DNA of 64,000 bases from Macrococcus bovicus (GCF_004359575.1 NZ_SCWF01000009.1:1-64000); one strand, 5' to 3'; numbered from the stretch's first letter, positions 1-8,326 are shown. The notes: a model not told the origin generated them from the sequence alone. A program made the numbers and translations.

Positions 1-554
1 AGTCTATCGAACTACGTCCTCATGCAGTGGATACACGCACAACCTTCGGACATTGGGAGATAAATACCGTTGTCGGCCAGAAGTCTGGGGAGGATCAGGT
101 TCTCCTCACGATGGTTGAGAGAAAAAGTCGCTATGAACTTATCTTAAAGATTGATGGTAAACAAAGCTGCCATGTAGTCAATGCACTACGTCGTCTGATA
201 AAGGAAACAGGAGATGCTTTCCCTAAAATATTCAAGTCTATTACAGCAGATAACGGACCTGAATTCAGCGATCTTTCTGAATGCCTCAAGGGATTATCTG
301 AAGTCTACTTCACTCACCCCTATGCCTCTTGGGAAAGAGGGACGAAAGAAAATCAGCACAAATTTATTCGCCGGCATATTCCTAAAGGTATCCCCATTTC
401 AACTGTAACAGCTTCTAACGTCCATAAAATCCAGGAATGGATGAACAGATATCCACGTAAGATACTAAATGGACAGTCAGCGATGGAAGTGTTTTTGAAG
501 GAGCTAATCAAGGAGAACATACTGAGTGAATCCCTAGGATTCTATATGAACTAG
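1..554 (+). CDS. IS30-family transposase, C-terminal part (5' end outside window)
   Basis: The reading frame (codons start at base 3) is open to the left edge, so the start lies outside the window. The visible part is the DDE integrase core of IS30-family transposases: FGHWEI near the first catalytic Asp region, the ADNGPEF block carrying the second Asp, and the HPYASWERGTKEN block carrying the catalytic Glu. These enzymes cut and join the element ends. The end of the protein looks intact. It lies at the left of the accessory region and probably entered with it or jumped into it. Whether the N-terminal helix-turn-helix is intact cannot be seen. Confidence 0.9.
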   Translation, partial: SIELRPHAVDTRTTFGHWEINTVVGQKSGEDQVLLTMVERKSRYELILKIDGKQSCHVVNALRRLIKETGDAFPKIFKSITADNGPEFSDLSECLKGLSEVYFTHPYASWERGTKENQHKFIRRHIPKGIPISTVTASNVHKIQEWMNRYPRKILNGQSAMEVFLKELIKENILSESLGFYMN

Positions 555-592
555 ATTTGTCAGGGTGGCTAACTTGTAATTGCAATTTAGAA
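1..592 (+). mobile_element. IS30-family insertion sequence, right part
   Basis: The transposase stop at 554 is followed by a segment at about 555-592 (starting near TTTGTCAGGGTGGC) that is placed where the right terminal inverted repeat of an IS30-family element should be. The left end is outside the window, so the inverted repeat and the target duplication cannot be confirmed; the right border is inferred. Downstream DNA becomes strongly AT-rich at once. Confidence 0.5.
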
Positions 593-732
593 AATGAAAT
601 AAAAGGATTTTCTTATAATAAATATTATAAAAAATGAAAGCGTTATAATAAAATATTATTAAAAATATTATTAAATAGATAGTATAGTAATTGTATATCA
701 TATTTTTGATTAATCCTTTTGTCTATATTTAT

Positions 733-741
733 TGATATAAT
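733..741 (+). promoter_or_regulatory. Extended -10 promoter of the PIN-domain gene
   Basis: TGATATAAT at 733-741 is an extended -10 element (TGNTATAAT) about 47 bp before the ATG at 788. No good -35 box is at the usual distance, which fits an extended -10 promoter. A strong Shine-Dalgarno AAGGAG lies at 773-778. Confidence 0.45.
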
Positions 742-787
742 CATTTTAAATGGGTTCTATATAAAAAGGTGAAAGGAGTATACTCAT

Positions 788-2305
788 ATGTCCGAACTAA
801 TAACTAACGAAGAATTTAAAAGACTATGGGATAAAGATCCAATTGTAGTTATAGACAGTTGCTCATTACTGGATTTATACCGATATGCAAGCAGACCTGC
901 AAAAAAAATACTATCTATGCTAGAAGAAATTGAATCACAAATTTGGATACCTTCTCATGTGTTAATTGAGTTTGAAAATAATAAAAGTAATGTAATTCAA
1001 GTATCTCACAATAAATATAAAAACGTAATTTCAGATACTAAAAAGTTAATCAATATGACTGAAGATAAAATAAATTCAAACTTTGTTCGATATGGCAAGT
1101 TTGAATATCCAGAAATTCATTCATTGAAAACAGAATTAAAAAGAAAATTAATTGAAGCTTGCTCTATTGCTAATCAATTTACAGATAAAGTTAGTGAAGA
1201 AATAAATGAAAATAAAAAACTGCTTTTGCAAAATAATATCGAGACATTTATTGAACATTTAACCTCTAAAGGACAATCAGGAACACCATTATCTTTGAAA
1301 GAAAAAATTGATGTCTATAAAGAAGGAGAAATACGTTACAAATATTTAATCCCACCAGGTTATAAAGACATAGATAAGGATAAAAAAGATATTACAAATA
1401 CAAAAAAATACGGAGACTTATTGATCTGGAAAGAGATTCTAAAAAAGGCACATGATGATAAGGTTTCTGTCATTTTTATTACAGATGATGAAAAAGAAGA
1501 TTGGTGGGAACTAAGCGGTGGTCCTAGTTCCAAAATTATAAAAGCACGATCCGAACTAACTTCAGAGTTCAAAGAGGTTACAGATAATGATTCAAGTGAA
1601 TTTTTTATGTTGACTTTACCATACCTAATTAAAAATCTTTCATCTTTAAAAGAAATCGATTGTAAAGAAAATTATTTGATGAATTTAGATTTACAGCCAG
1701 AAGATACGGTCTTAGATATATTTGAAAGATTAAACTGGCAGAATAAATTATCTGATGAGTGTAGCCTAGAATATGAACTTTCAAATAACGGAATTCTGCA
1801 AACTTATATAAGTGATTTACTTCAAGATGTAGAAATATCAGAATATTTGAATTTACACTTTGATGAAATATATACAGATTACGATGAAGACAACATTATT
1901 ATAGAGGGAAATTTTTATAGTGATATATTAATTAATGAAGTTATATATGAATATGATGATTTTACTTCTGATGTCGTTGCTCAAATCACGTTAAAAGGAA
2001 ATTTCTCTATTGAATTCAAATTTTCAGTCAGTGATGACACTACAGAAATAGAAGAACATGACGAAGTTCTCACCCTTTTTAATTTTGAGATAAAAGATTA
2101 CAAAGAATTATCTAAAGAGTTTGATTACCATTTTGAAAGATGTATGATTTGTAATAAGAATATTGGAGCATATATGACAGGGAATTCAGATTTTATATGC
2201 GAAATTTGTTCTATAGATTACGAAGGATGTCCTAAATGTGGAAAATTATATCCTAGCGGAAGTTTAGAAGGTTCCTACTGTTATAACTGTATGCACGAAG
2301 AGTAA
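788..2305 (+). CDS. PIN-like domain protein (PIN_8/DUF4935 type) with C-terminal zinc ribbon
   Basis: A 505-residue protein. The N-terminal ~240 residues look like the PIN-like (PIN_8/DUF4935) nuclease fold: acidic VVIDSCSLLDLYR around D23, IWIPSHVLIEFE with E61, YGDLLIWKEI with an Asp near residue 209, and a VIFITDDEKEDWW strand near 232-240. These could form the metal-binding RNase centre. The middle (about 290-450) is acidic and unassigned. The C-terminus has four Cys-x2-Cys pairs (CMIC, CEIC, CPKC, CYNC; about 455-500), enough for two zinc sites. The gene stands alone behind its own promoter and strong ribosome binding site. PIN-like proteins of this type recur in accessory islands; a defence role is inference, and target and trigger are unknown. 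Confidence 0.7.
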   Translation: MSELITNEEFKRLWDKDPIVVIDSCSLLDLYRYASRPAKKILSMLEEIESQIWIPSHVLIEFENNKSNVIQVSHNKYKNVISDTKKLINMTEDKINSNFVRYGKFEYPEIHSLKTELKRKLIEACSIANQFTDKVSEEINENKKLLLQNNIETFIEHLTSKGQSGTPLSLKEKIDVYKEGEIRYKYLIPPGYKDIDKDKKDITNTKKYGDLLIWKEILKKAHDDKVSVIFITDDEKEDWWELSGGPSSKIIKARSELTSEFKEVTDNDSSEFFMLTLPYLIKNLSSLKEIDCKENYLMNLDLQPEDTVLDIFERLNWQNKLSDECSLEYELSNNGILQTYISDLLQDVEISEYLNLHFDEIYTDYDEDNIIIEGNFYSDILINEVIYEYDDFTSDVVAQITLKGNFSIEFKFSVSDDTTEIEEHDEVLTLFNFEIKDYKELSKEFDYHFERCMICNKNIGAYMTGNSDFICEICSIDYEGCPKCGKLYPSGSLEGSYCYNCMHEE

Positions 2306-2554
2306 AAAATAAATACCTTTCATTTGTTAACTTCTATTATGTATCTTTTAACCTGATAAATCGTAAAGAAATGACAAACTAAGAGACTGCTAGCATTTCT
2401 GAATATATGATTTTTTGAACGAGAATCTTCAACTCTCTGCTCTACAAATTAATTTTATTTCTAATTCATAACCTTCTATGCCTATCAAAATTTACTTAAA
2501 TCCAAAAGAGCATGAAATAATTTCTTTATTTTTCCAACAAGATGAAGGTACAAT

Positions 2555-2821
2555 CTAAACTGTACCTTTATCTTGTTTTAATTTTGATAATAATAACTCC
2601 ACAATCATACCCATTGATTCTATAGCAATTTTAGAATCTTCTTTTGATATCTCAGGGATGAAAGGTCTACCATGACCTATGCCTACCTTATTTCTATATG
2701 TATTTATTGAACACCCTAATTTATAAAGAGAATACTCTACACTCAATCTAGCACTGATAGTTTTATCTGCATTCTTAATATCTTTGTCATTAGAACATAA
2801 TGTGAAGAAGCGGTCATTTAT
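2555..2821 (-). pseudogene. Remnant of an abortive-infection C-terminal (Abi_C-like) domain
   Basis: About 89 codons are open on the minus strand from 2821 to a stop at 2555-2557; the only candidate start inside is a TTG at 2746, with no ribosome binding site. The segment YRNKVGIGHGRP followed by a long amphipathic helix ending in LLLSKLKQ resembles the end of the Abi_C domain, whose family signature is R-N-K-x-G-x-x-H-G and then a helix. The frame is closed upstream by a TAA at 2822-2824, right beside a sequence shared with a terminator hairpin at 3456-3496. I read it as the 3' stump of a deleted phage-defence gene. Family match is from memory and moderate. Confidence 0.5.
2804..2819. repeat. 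16-bp direct repeat, copy 1 (copy 2 at 3479-3494)
   Basis: GAAGAAGCGGTCATTT occurs exactly at 2804-2819 and again at 3479-3494, where it is the right arm of a hairpin. The two copies flank the small membrane-anchored protein gene at 2844-3308. Copy 1 has no partner arm, so it looks like half a hairpin left at a recombination junction. Confidence 0.7.
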
Positions 2822-2843
2822 TTATATACTGTATCCTAGCAGC

Positions 2844-3308
2844 TTATTTTTTTTGCTTTAACCACTCTCCTTCTCTATAAGAACCAAGTCCAGTAGAACG
2901 GTTATGTACCATACCACCTTTTGCATCGTCTTCAAGTCGTTTCTTATATCTCTGATCTTTACGCTTTGTTTCGCACTTCACATGTTCATCACAATGACCC
3001 TCTCCAAATATGCCATAATTAAGTTTCTTACCGAACAGTGACTGTATCTTATCCTTGAATGACAATTTTTCGTTCACTTGATAAACATACTGTTCCCCAG
3101 GAAATGAATCATAACGGACAAACATTTCCCAGTCACCAAATTTCATGTTATAGCTGAGATCCTCATATCTATCTGTCCACCCTCTTTTGTCGAGTGCCTC
3201 TTGAATCACTTTTTCTGTTGCTTCCTTTTCCAACCAAAAACTGACCGTATTAACTAAAAAAAACAGACTTAACAATGTGCAGAACAGCCAAAGTATTTTT
3301 CGTTTCAT
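2844..3308 (-). CDS. Small membrane-anchored protein, possibly DUF3139-like
   Basis: 154 residues. Residues 5-25 form one hydrophobic N-terminal segment (signal anchor or uncleaved signal peptide), followed by EKEATEKVIQEALDKRGWT, the N-terminal pattern seen in DUF3139-type secreted proteins of Firmicutes. The remainder is polar and basic near the end (KRKDQRYKKR), with two cysteines in a CDEHVKC segment. The start ATG at 3308 is preceded on its strand by a GGAGGTATT ribosome binding site. It lies between the two copies of a 16-bp direct repeat and faces left. Role unknown; assignment to DUF3139 is tentative. Confidence 0.55.
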   Translation of the reverse strand: MKRKILWLFCTLLSLFFLVNTVSFWLEKEATEKVIQEALDKRGWTDRYEDLSYNMKFGDWEMFVRYDSFPGEQYVYQVNEKLSFKDKIQSLFGKKLNYGIFGEGHCDEHVKCETKRKDQRYKKRLEDDAKGGMVHNRSTGLGSYREGEWLKQKK

Positions 3309-3455
3309 AGCAATACCTCCATTTTTATAACATACGATTTCTTTAATTAGCTAATCACACACTCTTCACTTTATAACAGTAGAATATTTCAAAATTATAG
3401 TAAATAGATTTCCTGCCTTTTTAAGGTAGATTTAAGATTAGTTAATCATGATAAT

Positions 3456-3496
3456 AAAAACGACCGTTTCTTCAGTTAGAAGAAGCGGTCATTTTA
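3456..3496 (-). terminator. Orphan hairpin terminator
   Basis: Arms 3458-3472 and 3480-3494 pair over 15 bp with a 7-base loop. On the minus strand the hairpin is followed by a T-run. No minus-strand gene ends here: the gene to the right (3626) reads the other way, so the terminator has lost its gene or serves as a border. Confidence 0.6.
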
Positions 3497-3625
3497 TATT
3501 TGTGCGCATGATGTTCTCATTCCTAAAAATTGTCATACTTTTTATTAAAAGTTTCCATATCTGCAAGAGAACACTCAGCTTTTATATTTCTTGCTATGAT
3601 AAGCGAGAAAATGAGGTAATAGATA

Positions 3626-3847
3626 ATGAAACAACATGAAATCATAGAATCGATAGAGAACCACAGAAGAAAATTAGGTTACAAACAATACGAATTTGCA
3701 GAAATGATGGGTCTCACTCCTGTACAATATTCAAAGATAAAAAGTGGACGACGACCCCTATATGGAACTGAACTCTGTCAGTTAGCTGCTGAACTTGATA
3801 TGAAGATTAGTACTTTAATAGCATATAATGAAACTTTATTAACCTAG
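3626..3847 (+). CDS. Small XRE-family helix-turn-helix regulator
   Basis: 73 residues, essentially a single Cro/C1-type helix-turn-helix. RRKLGYKQYEFAEMMGL gives helices 1-2 and TPVQYSKIKSGRRPL the recognition helix, followed by GTELCQLAAELDM, the usual helix 4-5 region. A GAGGT ribosome binding site lies about 10 bases before the ATG. It is convergent with the HEPN-like gene, and the two stop codons share the CTAG at 3844-3847. Such one-domain regulators often control toxin-antitoxin or defence genes; its target is not evident. Confidence 0.75.
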   Translation: MKQHEIIESIENHRRKLGYKQYEFAEMMGLTPVQYSKIKSGRRPLYGTELCQLAAELDMKISTLIAYNETLLT

Positions 3848-4815
3848 CTCTCTACTAATTCAATTTCTATTGACGATAATACATCAATCAGATATATCAG
3901 TTTTATACAGTCGATTTTCTTAATTGCTTTAATATCCATTACACCGTGCATTAATCTATTTCTATTAATATAGTCCGGATCAGATATAGCATTATTATTA
4001 CTATAATGCTCCTTAATGACCTTAACAGTATATTGAGTGATAATCTGTTCAATTTCTTCTTCATTGCCAAGTATATCCTTATTCAAAAATGTATTTATAC
4101 TTTTGTACTTGGGCTCTCTTTCTTCTTGGTACGCTCTGTAGATGGTCAAGTAATCAATAGCGGCTAATGCAAGCATAGCTGCTTCGGTATAACGTTTATT
4201 TTCAAAGTTATCTATAATACGATAAATGTAAGCTTCCTTAGGTTGATAGAAATCATTTTCTGTAAGATTACTTTTAATGTCTGGATAATGTGACTTAAAA
4301 ATTCTATAAATATCTTCATCTGTGATATCACTTTTTTCGAGATAAATATCATAATAATCGGAAAAATATTCTAATTTCATACTAAGTCTGTATTGCTCGC
4401 AGTATCTGATAAATAACTTCAAGCTTTCTTCTAATAAATTAATTGCTTCTCGCAGCTTACTGAAATCAATATTAGAAGTGATATTATTAATCAGATTTAT
4501 ATGGGCTTTAAGGTTGTCATTTAAAATCCTATTTACTTTATTTATAGTATCTGTCATTAAGCTATTCATTTGTGTCCGTTGTATTTGAGCAGCTTCGACT
4601 ATTGAAGTAAACTTCGGAATATGTGATAAAATACTTTCTACATCTAATCGAGTTGCATTTACTCTATTAATGGTACTCCAGTAGTTATCTATAGTCTTTT
4701 TTTGTCTGTTGATTTGGTCTAGATAAGATTTAGGTACTTTTAACTCGTTTATATCCCTTGCTCTTTTATTGGTATATAGAATTCTATGAGTCTTTATTAA
4801 TTTGTTTTGTTTCAT
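3844..4815 (-). CDS. Uncharacterised helical protein with a C-terminal HEPN-like R-x4-H motif
   Basis: 323 residues, predicted almost wholly helical. Residues 60-160 look like a coiled-coil or helical bundle (repeated Asn/Ile/Leu heptads). The C-terminal ~120 residues contain AAMLALAAIDYLTIYRAY and then NRNRLMHGV with R285 and H290, the R-x4-6-H arrangement of HEPN ribonucleases followed by the common Gly. HEPN proteins are RNases of toxin-antitoxin, abortive-infection and CRISPR systems. The start at 4815 has a GGGGT site nine bases upstream. A 39-codon ORF precedes it on the same strand, and an XRE regulator converges at its 3' end. Function is inference from motif and context. Confidence 0.55.
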   Translation of the reverse strand: MKQNKLIKTHRILYTNKRARDINELKVPKSYLDQINRQKKTIDNYWSTINRVNATRLDVESILSHIPKFTSIVEAAQIQRTQMNSLMTDTINKVNRILNDNLKAHINLINNITSNIDFSKLREAINLLEESLKLFIRYCEQYRLSMKLEYFSDYYDIYLEKSDITDEDIYRIFKSHYPDIKSNLTENDFYQPKEAYIYRIIDNFENKRYTEAAMLALAAIDYLTIYRAYQEEREPKYKSINTFLNKDILGNEEEIEQIITQYTVKVIKEHYSNNNAISDPDYINRNRLMHGVMDIKAIKKIDCIKLIYLIDVLSSIEIELVES

Positions 4816-4884
4816 ATGAATTTACCCCATTAGCTATTAGAGATTAAAAGCTGCTTAATATTAGTTATGCTTTATGACCAGCAA

Positions 4885-5004
4885 TTAAGTCTTTCCTTGT
4901 CTTAAGAGTTCCAGCATCAGATAATTTTTTACCTCTTTCTCAAGCTCACTGCCATATTTTTGTACATATTTTAAGCTTTCAGATTGTTTTCTATATGTAT
5001 TCAT
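4885..5004 (-). CDS. 39-residue small protein upstream of the HEPN-like gene
   Basis: ATG at 5002-5004, stop at 4885-4887. The Shine-Dalgarno GGAGG sits about 6-8 bases before the ATG, one of the better sites in this region, which is the main support. The product is charged and helical (SESLKYVQKYGSELEKEVK, then a Leu-rich tail LMLELLRQGKT). It ends 69 bases before the HEPN-like gene, so the two could be co-transcribed. It might be an antitoxin-like peptide, a leader, or the remnant of a longer gene. Confidence 0.4.
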   Translation of the reverse strand: MNTYRKQSESLKYVQKYGSELEKEVKNYLMLELLRQGKT

Positions 5005-5154
5005 CGTGGCCTCCATAGATAACATATTATATAAATTATGAAACATTTAAAATTATTTCATTTTATCATATATTTATCTTAATTTGTATATATGTATTTC
5101 AAAGTGAATGGCTTAGCTTTCATTTATTTATATCCTTTCACTAAATAGTCAGAA

Positions 5155-5180
5155 AAACCTCATTACTTGTGATACGCTTG
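5155..5180. repeat. att-like direct repeat, left copy
   Basis: Differs from the rlmH-terminal copy at 9364-9389 in only two of 26 positions. Its end forms a perfect dyad with following bases: GATACGCT-TG-AGCGTATC at 5171-5188. Read leftward it also has GCGTATC-N8-TGAGGT (5157-5177), the form expected for the near end of a further SCC-like element on its left. Confidence 0.75.
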
Positions 5181-5181
5181 A

Positions 5182-5260
5182 GCGTATCTCTCAAGACTGC
5201 GGTACTTCTTAGAAAATAAACCGCATCACTTAGCTTCACCGTATCAGTTAAGACTACGGT
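5182..5260. repeat. Two nested SCC-type terminal inverted repeats
   Basis: Copy one: GCGTATC (5182-5188), 9-bp spacer ending AAGAC, TGCGGT (5198-5203). Copy two: CGTATC (5240-5245), 9-bp spacer ending AAGAC, TACGGT (5255-5260). A half site in opposite orientation, ACCGCA at 5220-5225, lies between. This is the far-end structure of SCC-like elements, here doubled, as if one element had inserted beside or inside another. Confidence 0.6.
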
Positions 5261-5326
5261 TTTTCCACCTAATTTAATCTATATTTGTTTACAGTAATAA
5301 TGTTGATCAACATTACCTAAGAATCA

Positions 5327-5482
5327 TCATAACCTTCCCGTGACTGAAGAAAGTTTATCAATTATATTATCTTTTCTAACTTTGATATGTTTTACATTTT
5401 CTAGATAATAGAACATATACGACCCTACGAGAATTATTGGATCATGTCCGACTTTACTTCTTAAATATTGTATATAATCCAT
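5327..5482 (-). pseudogene. N-terminal fragment of a Nudix hydrolase
   Basis: The peptide MDYIQYLRSKVGHDPIILVG is typical of the first 20 residues of Firmicute Nudix hydrolases, which go on to a GDKVLLQ-type strand and the Nudix box. Here the sequence instead turns into an unrelated lysine-rich tail and stops at about 51 residues, so the catalytic Nudix box is absent. The frame extends to a further possible start at 5530. I consider it a truncated gene just inside the element border. Confidence 0.5.
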
Positions 5483-5768
5483 AGTGCACATCTTCTTTAT
5501 AGATATATAGCCATTAATCAGAGTTGTCATTAATGGAATTAATATCTCAAACTTCTAAAAGAATTGATTATTTGAATTATTATTCAAATGTAGATGGTTT
5601 ATAAATTCCTAGATAAAGATATATGAAATTCAAAAAGTAACATAATCATTCATAGATATCTAAAGCTTATGCTTTTCTGAACTTTAGTAGTGATGTGATG
5701 TTGTGTTCTTTAAAATGAATCCATTCTCATATAATTAGTTTTAAATATTTAAAAACCTCAAAGAAAAC

Positions 5769-6860
5769 TTAATCATCTAAATAAATAGTCATTTTCTCTT
5801 TTAATTCTAATAGTTGCTTTTCTTCTACTAAATATTTGCCAGTACGTTCGATGTATCCACATTTCTGACAAATAAATAATGAATCTTTTAAAAACTCATC
5901 GACCAATTCTGGAGTCATCTTTGTTCCTTCATTACAATCGTCGCAAATCATGGTAAGATGAGTTGATAGTAATTCTTTAAGCAAATTTTCTAATTCTATT
6001 ATTGGAATATCATAATTTATATTTCTTTTAATTAGCCTAATCCAGGAATTAATTTTGCAAATTTCTTTAGGCATTTGTAAGACCTCTTCAAAAATAATCA
6101 AACAAACTTCCAAACAAAAATCCAAAAGTATTGGTATTTTTTTATAGAAGTAATCTGTGAATTCATTTAAATTATCTTTGTTATTAAATATAAAATTTAA
6201 GTTGCCTGCTTTAGTTCTATAATATCGATTTGAAGTTATTATATGCACAGATTGATCCCACACACCTGCCATACCATACTCAGATGATTTTTCATATATT
6301 ATATTGAAAATTACTTCTGAATCATAAACTTTAGTATCTTCTGAATACTTCCTATTAAGTATGGTACATGCTTCCTCAATAATATTTTTAATTTTTTGTT
6401 TTTCACTTCTTTTAAAATTACTGATATCGTAACGATCTATCTCATCATTTAATAGTCGATTAACTAGTTCATCTGGCTTAGTCAGCAACCAACATAAGTA
6501 GAAAAGATTATCATGAAATGGCTTCCTACTAAGCGAGAATGCTACAATTGTTTTTCCTTTTTCAGCACATCTTAAGGATTCTAGAATGAAATCAGTAAAA
6601 TCTACTAAGATTGAGAAAAATATATTTGGTTTGTAAATCGTTGTTATTACATCGAATCTCCCTTTTTCTTTTAGAAATTCCATGATATGTTGGTTTTCAC
6701 CCATATCTTTAAGAATTTCTCCTTTTACATGTCTTTCATTTAAATTATATTTTACAGACTTTTCTAGAATATCTACTAAAATATCATATTGATAATACAT
6801 TAACATTTGCATATTATGATACTTCTCATCTAAATTTTCGTGTATAAAAGGTTTTACCAT
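5769..6860 (-). CDS. Unknown 363-residue protein with C-terminal zinc-ribbon Cys pairs
   Basis: I do not recognise this family. The protein is largely helical with aromatic-rich segments (YHNMQMLMYYQYD near the N-terminus; a FLKEKGRFDVITTIY stretch near 70; KKIPILLDFCLEVCLIIFEEV near 240, amphipathic rather than a clear membrane span). The tail has C306-x2-C309 and C331-x2-C334 separated by 21 residues, a likely structural zinc ribbon. The ATG at 6860 follows a GGAGAAATTTTT ribosome binding site. It is a single-gene unit within the SCC-like element; AT content matches the element and not the core genes. Function unknown. Confidence 0.6.
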   Translation of the reverse strand: MVKPFIHENLDEKYHNMQMLMYYQYDILVDILEKSVKYNLNERHVKGEILKDMGENQHIMEFLKEKGRFDVITTIYKPNIFFSILVDFTDFILESLRCAEKGKTIVAFSLSRKPFHDNLFYLCWLLTKPDELVNRLLNDEIDRYDISNFKRSEKQKIKNIIEEACTILNRKYSEDTKVYDSEVIFNIIYEKSSEYGMAGVWDQSVHIITSNRYYRTKAGNLNFIFNNKDNLNEFTDYFYKKIPILLDFCLEVCLIIFEEVLQMPKEICKINSWIRLIKRNINYDIPIIELENLLKELLSTHLTMICDDCNEGTKMTPELVDEFLKDSLFICQKCGYIERTGKYLVEEKQLLELKEKMTIYLDD

Positions 6861-6953
6861 AAAAATTTCTCCTATAATTTTATTTATATTTTCTGTATAA
6901 TATCAATTTTTTTACAACATCTTAAGTTACAACTTCTTTATTTTTTGATAAAT

Positions 6954-7529
6954 TTACCATCTATATCTATTATCATTAAACTCAGTTTCTTTAGTTGTCT
7001 TTTCATCCAGTAAGTAATTAATCAGATCTTCATGTTGATACTGACTTAGCCCATTATCCATTCTACTTTTATCATCCAACCACTTAAGCGTTGCTTTGTA
7101 CCATAGCATTTCGTCCATACTTGCTTTAGGAGCCTTAGTACTTTTGATGAATTCCTTTAGACCCGTCAGTTCTTTATGAACTTTATACTCATGTATCAGT
7201 TCCTTGATATCATTGAACTCTTTCTCTCTATTCTTCCTAGCTCTCTCAGCCGCTTCTTCTTCTCTCTTTCTCTCTGCTACTTCCCTGTCATGTTTTACTT
7301 TTTCTTCATATAGAAGCTGTACCATTTCAAATATCTTCGCAAACAATATCTTCAGCAGCTCTTCGGCTTCATAGTTTCCTTGAAAGTTTCTATCGATACC
7401 ATAACTTTCACTCCATGGGTAACAGCCAGTGAGTTCACTTCTAAACTGTCCTGTCGGTTCGTCAAAATGCGGCGGATACTCTCCCTCTTCATTTTTTATT
7501 TGGTTATTCTTATCTCTGAAGTGCAGCAA
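6954..7529 (-). pseudogene. C-terminal part of a gene split by a 140-bp tandem duplication
   Basis: 191 codons are open, but the apparent start at 7529 is a TTG without a ribosome binding site, inside the duplicated segment. The first residues (LHFRDKNNQIKNE) repeat the last residues of the fragment at 7619-8326; with one 140-bp unit removed the two join into a single frame of about 410 codons. This half has a charged coiled coil (about residues 60-110, KREEEAAERARKNREKEF) and a polar C-terminus. It is probably not translated on its own. Confidence 0.6.
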
Positions 7530-7766
7530 ATAGGTAAAAACAGTTGCGAATACTTTAGAAGGAGTTCCATTTTTACTGTTTAATGTATCTACTTCTTTAG
7601 CAGATTTAAGCTTGATGACTATCCTCCTTCATTTTTTATTTGGTTATTCTTATCTCTGAAGTGCAGCAAATAGGTAAAATCAGTTGCGAATACTTTAGAA
7701 GGAGTTCCATTTTTACTGTTTAATGTATCTACTTCTTTAGCAGATTTAAGCTTGATGACTATCCTC
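7487..7766. repeat. 140-bp tandem duplication (two copies)
   Basis: Copy A is about 7487-7626 and copy B 7627-7766; the offset is exactly 140 bp and I see one internal substitution (around 7535-7536). Since 140 is not a multiple of three, the duplication shifts the frame of the gene that spans it. Near identity means it is recent. Confidence 0.9.
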
Positions 7767-8326
7767 TTATCATACACTGACACAGTACATCCAGCCGATT
7801 CAAGTGCTTTGAACAATGTGTCAGTAAGTACGTAGAAATCAGAAAGTGTCTTGTCCGAGATACGATGTGTATTTAATACATTCTGCTGTTTATTGTTAAA
7901 GTTTCGACGCCCAAATGGGTGACGTTCAGCTTCTCTATCCAGTCTTTTCTGTTCTTTTACATATTCACGATGGCCTACAATCAGCTTGTGATACCGACCT
8001 ACTCTTTCAGGAAGTTTAATATTGGAATATATTGCGAACAATTCTTCTTTTTTCTCATCATCAAAATAGCACCACTTCTCAAATAATTTATCCTTCTCAC
8101 TTTTTCTATGTACCAAAAAGATTTCGTAATTGTCACCTTGGATTGGATGCTTAGGCAGTATGTTGCCTTTTCTATAATGATAGAGGTAGTTAGATGGCGG
8201 AAGTGGTATATCGTGTTCCTTTATTATTTCCTTCAGGTTCTCAAATTCCAGGTCATGTTCATTACAGTAGGCTGTCCTAGATTTAGTCCATAACTCCTCA
8301 TAAAGATCAAAGCGTTTAACTTTCAT
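7619..8326 (-). pseudogene. N-terminal part of the split gene (LYEELW...IPLPP family)
   Basis: 235 codons from an ATG at 8326 with a clear GGAGG site upstream, so this half is probably still translated. The N-terminus (DLYEELWTKS, then a helix-turn-helix-like stretch ending in HDIPLPPSNY) resembles a widespread uncharacterised family whose members begin LYE(E/K)VW and contain IP(V/L)PPRGYW. A later YVLTDTLFKALESAG with two strands fits the same family's middle domain. The protein stops two residues after the duplication junction, losing about 180 residues of C-terminus. Family function is unknown. Confidence 0.65.

Noticed and set aside
3448-3639. 63-codon plus-strand ORF
   Set aside because: It covers the orphan hairpin terminator, lacks a ribosome binding site and overlaps the start of the XRE gene.
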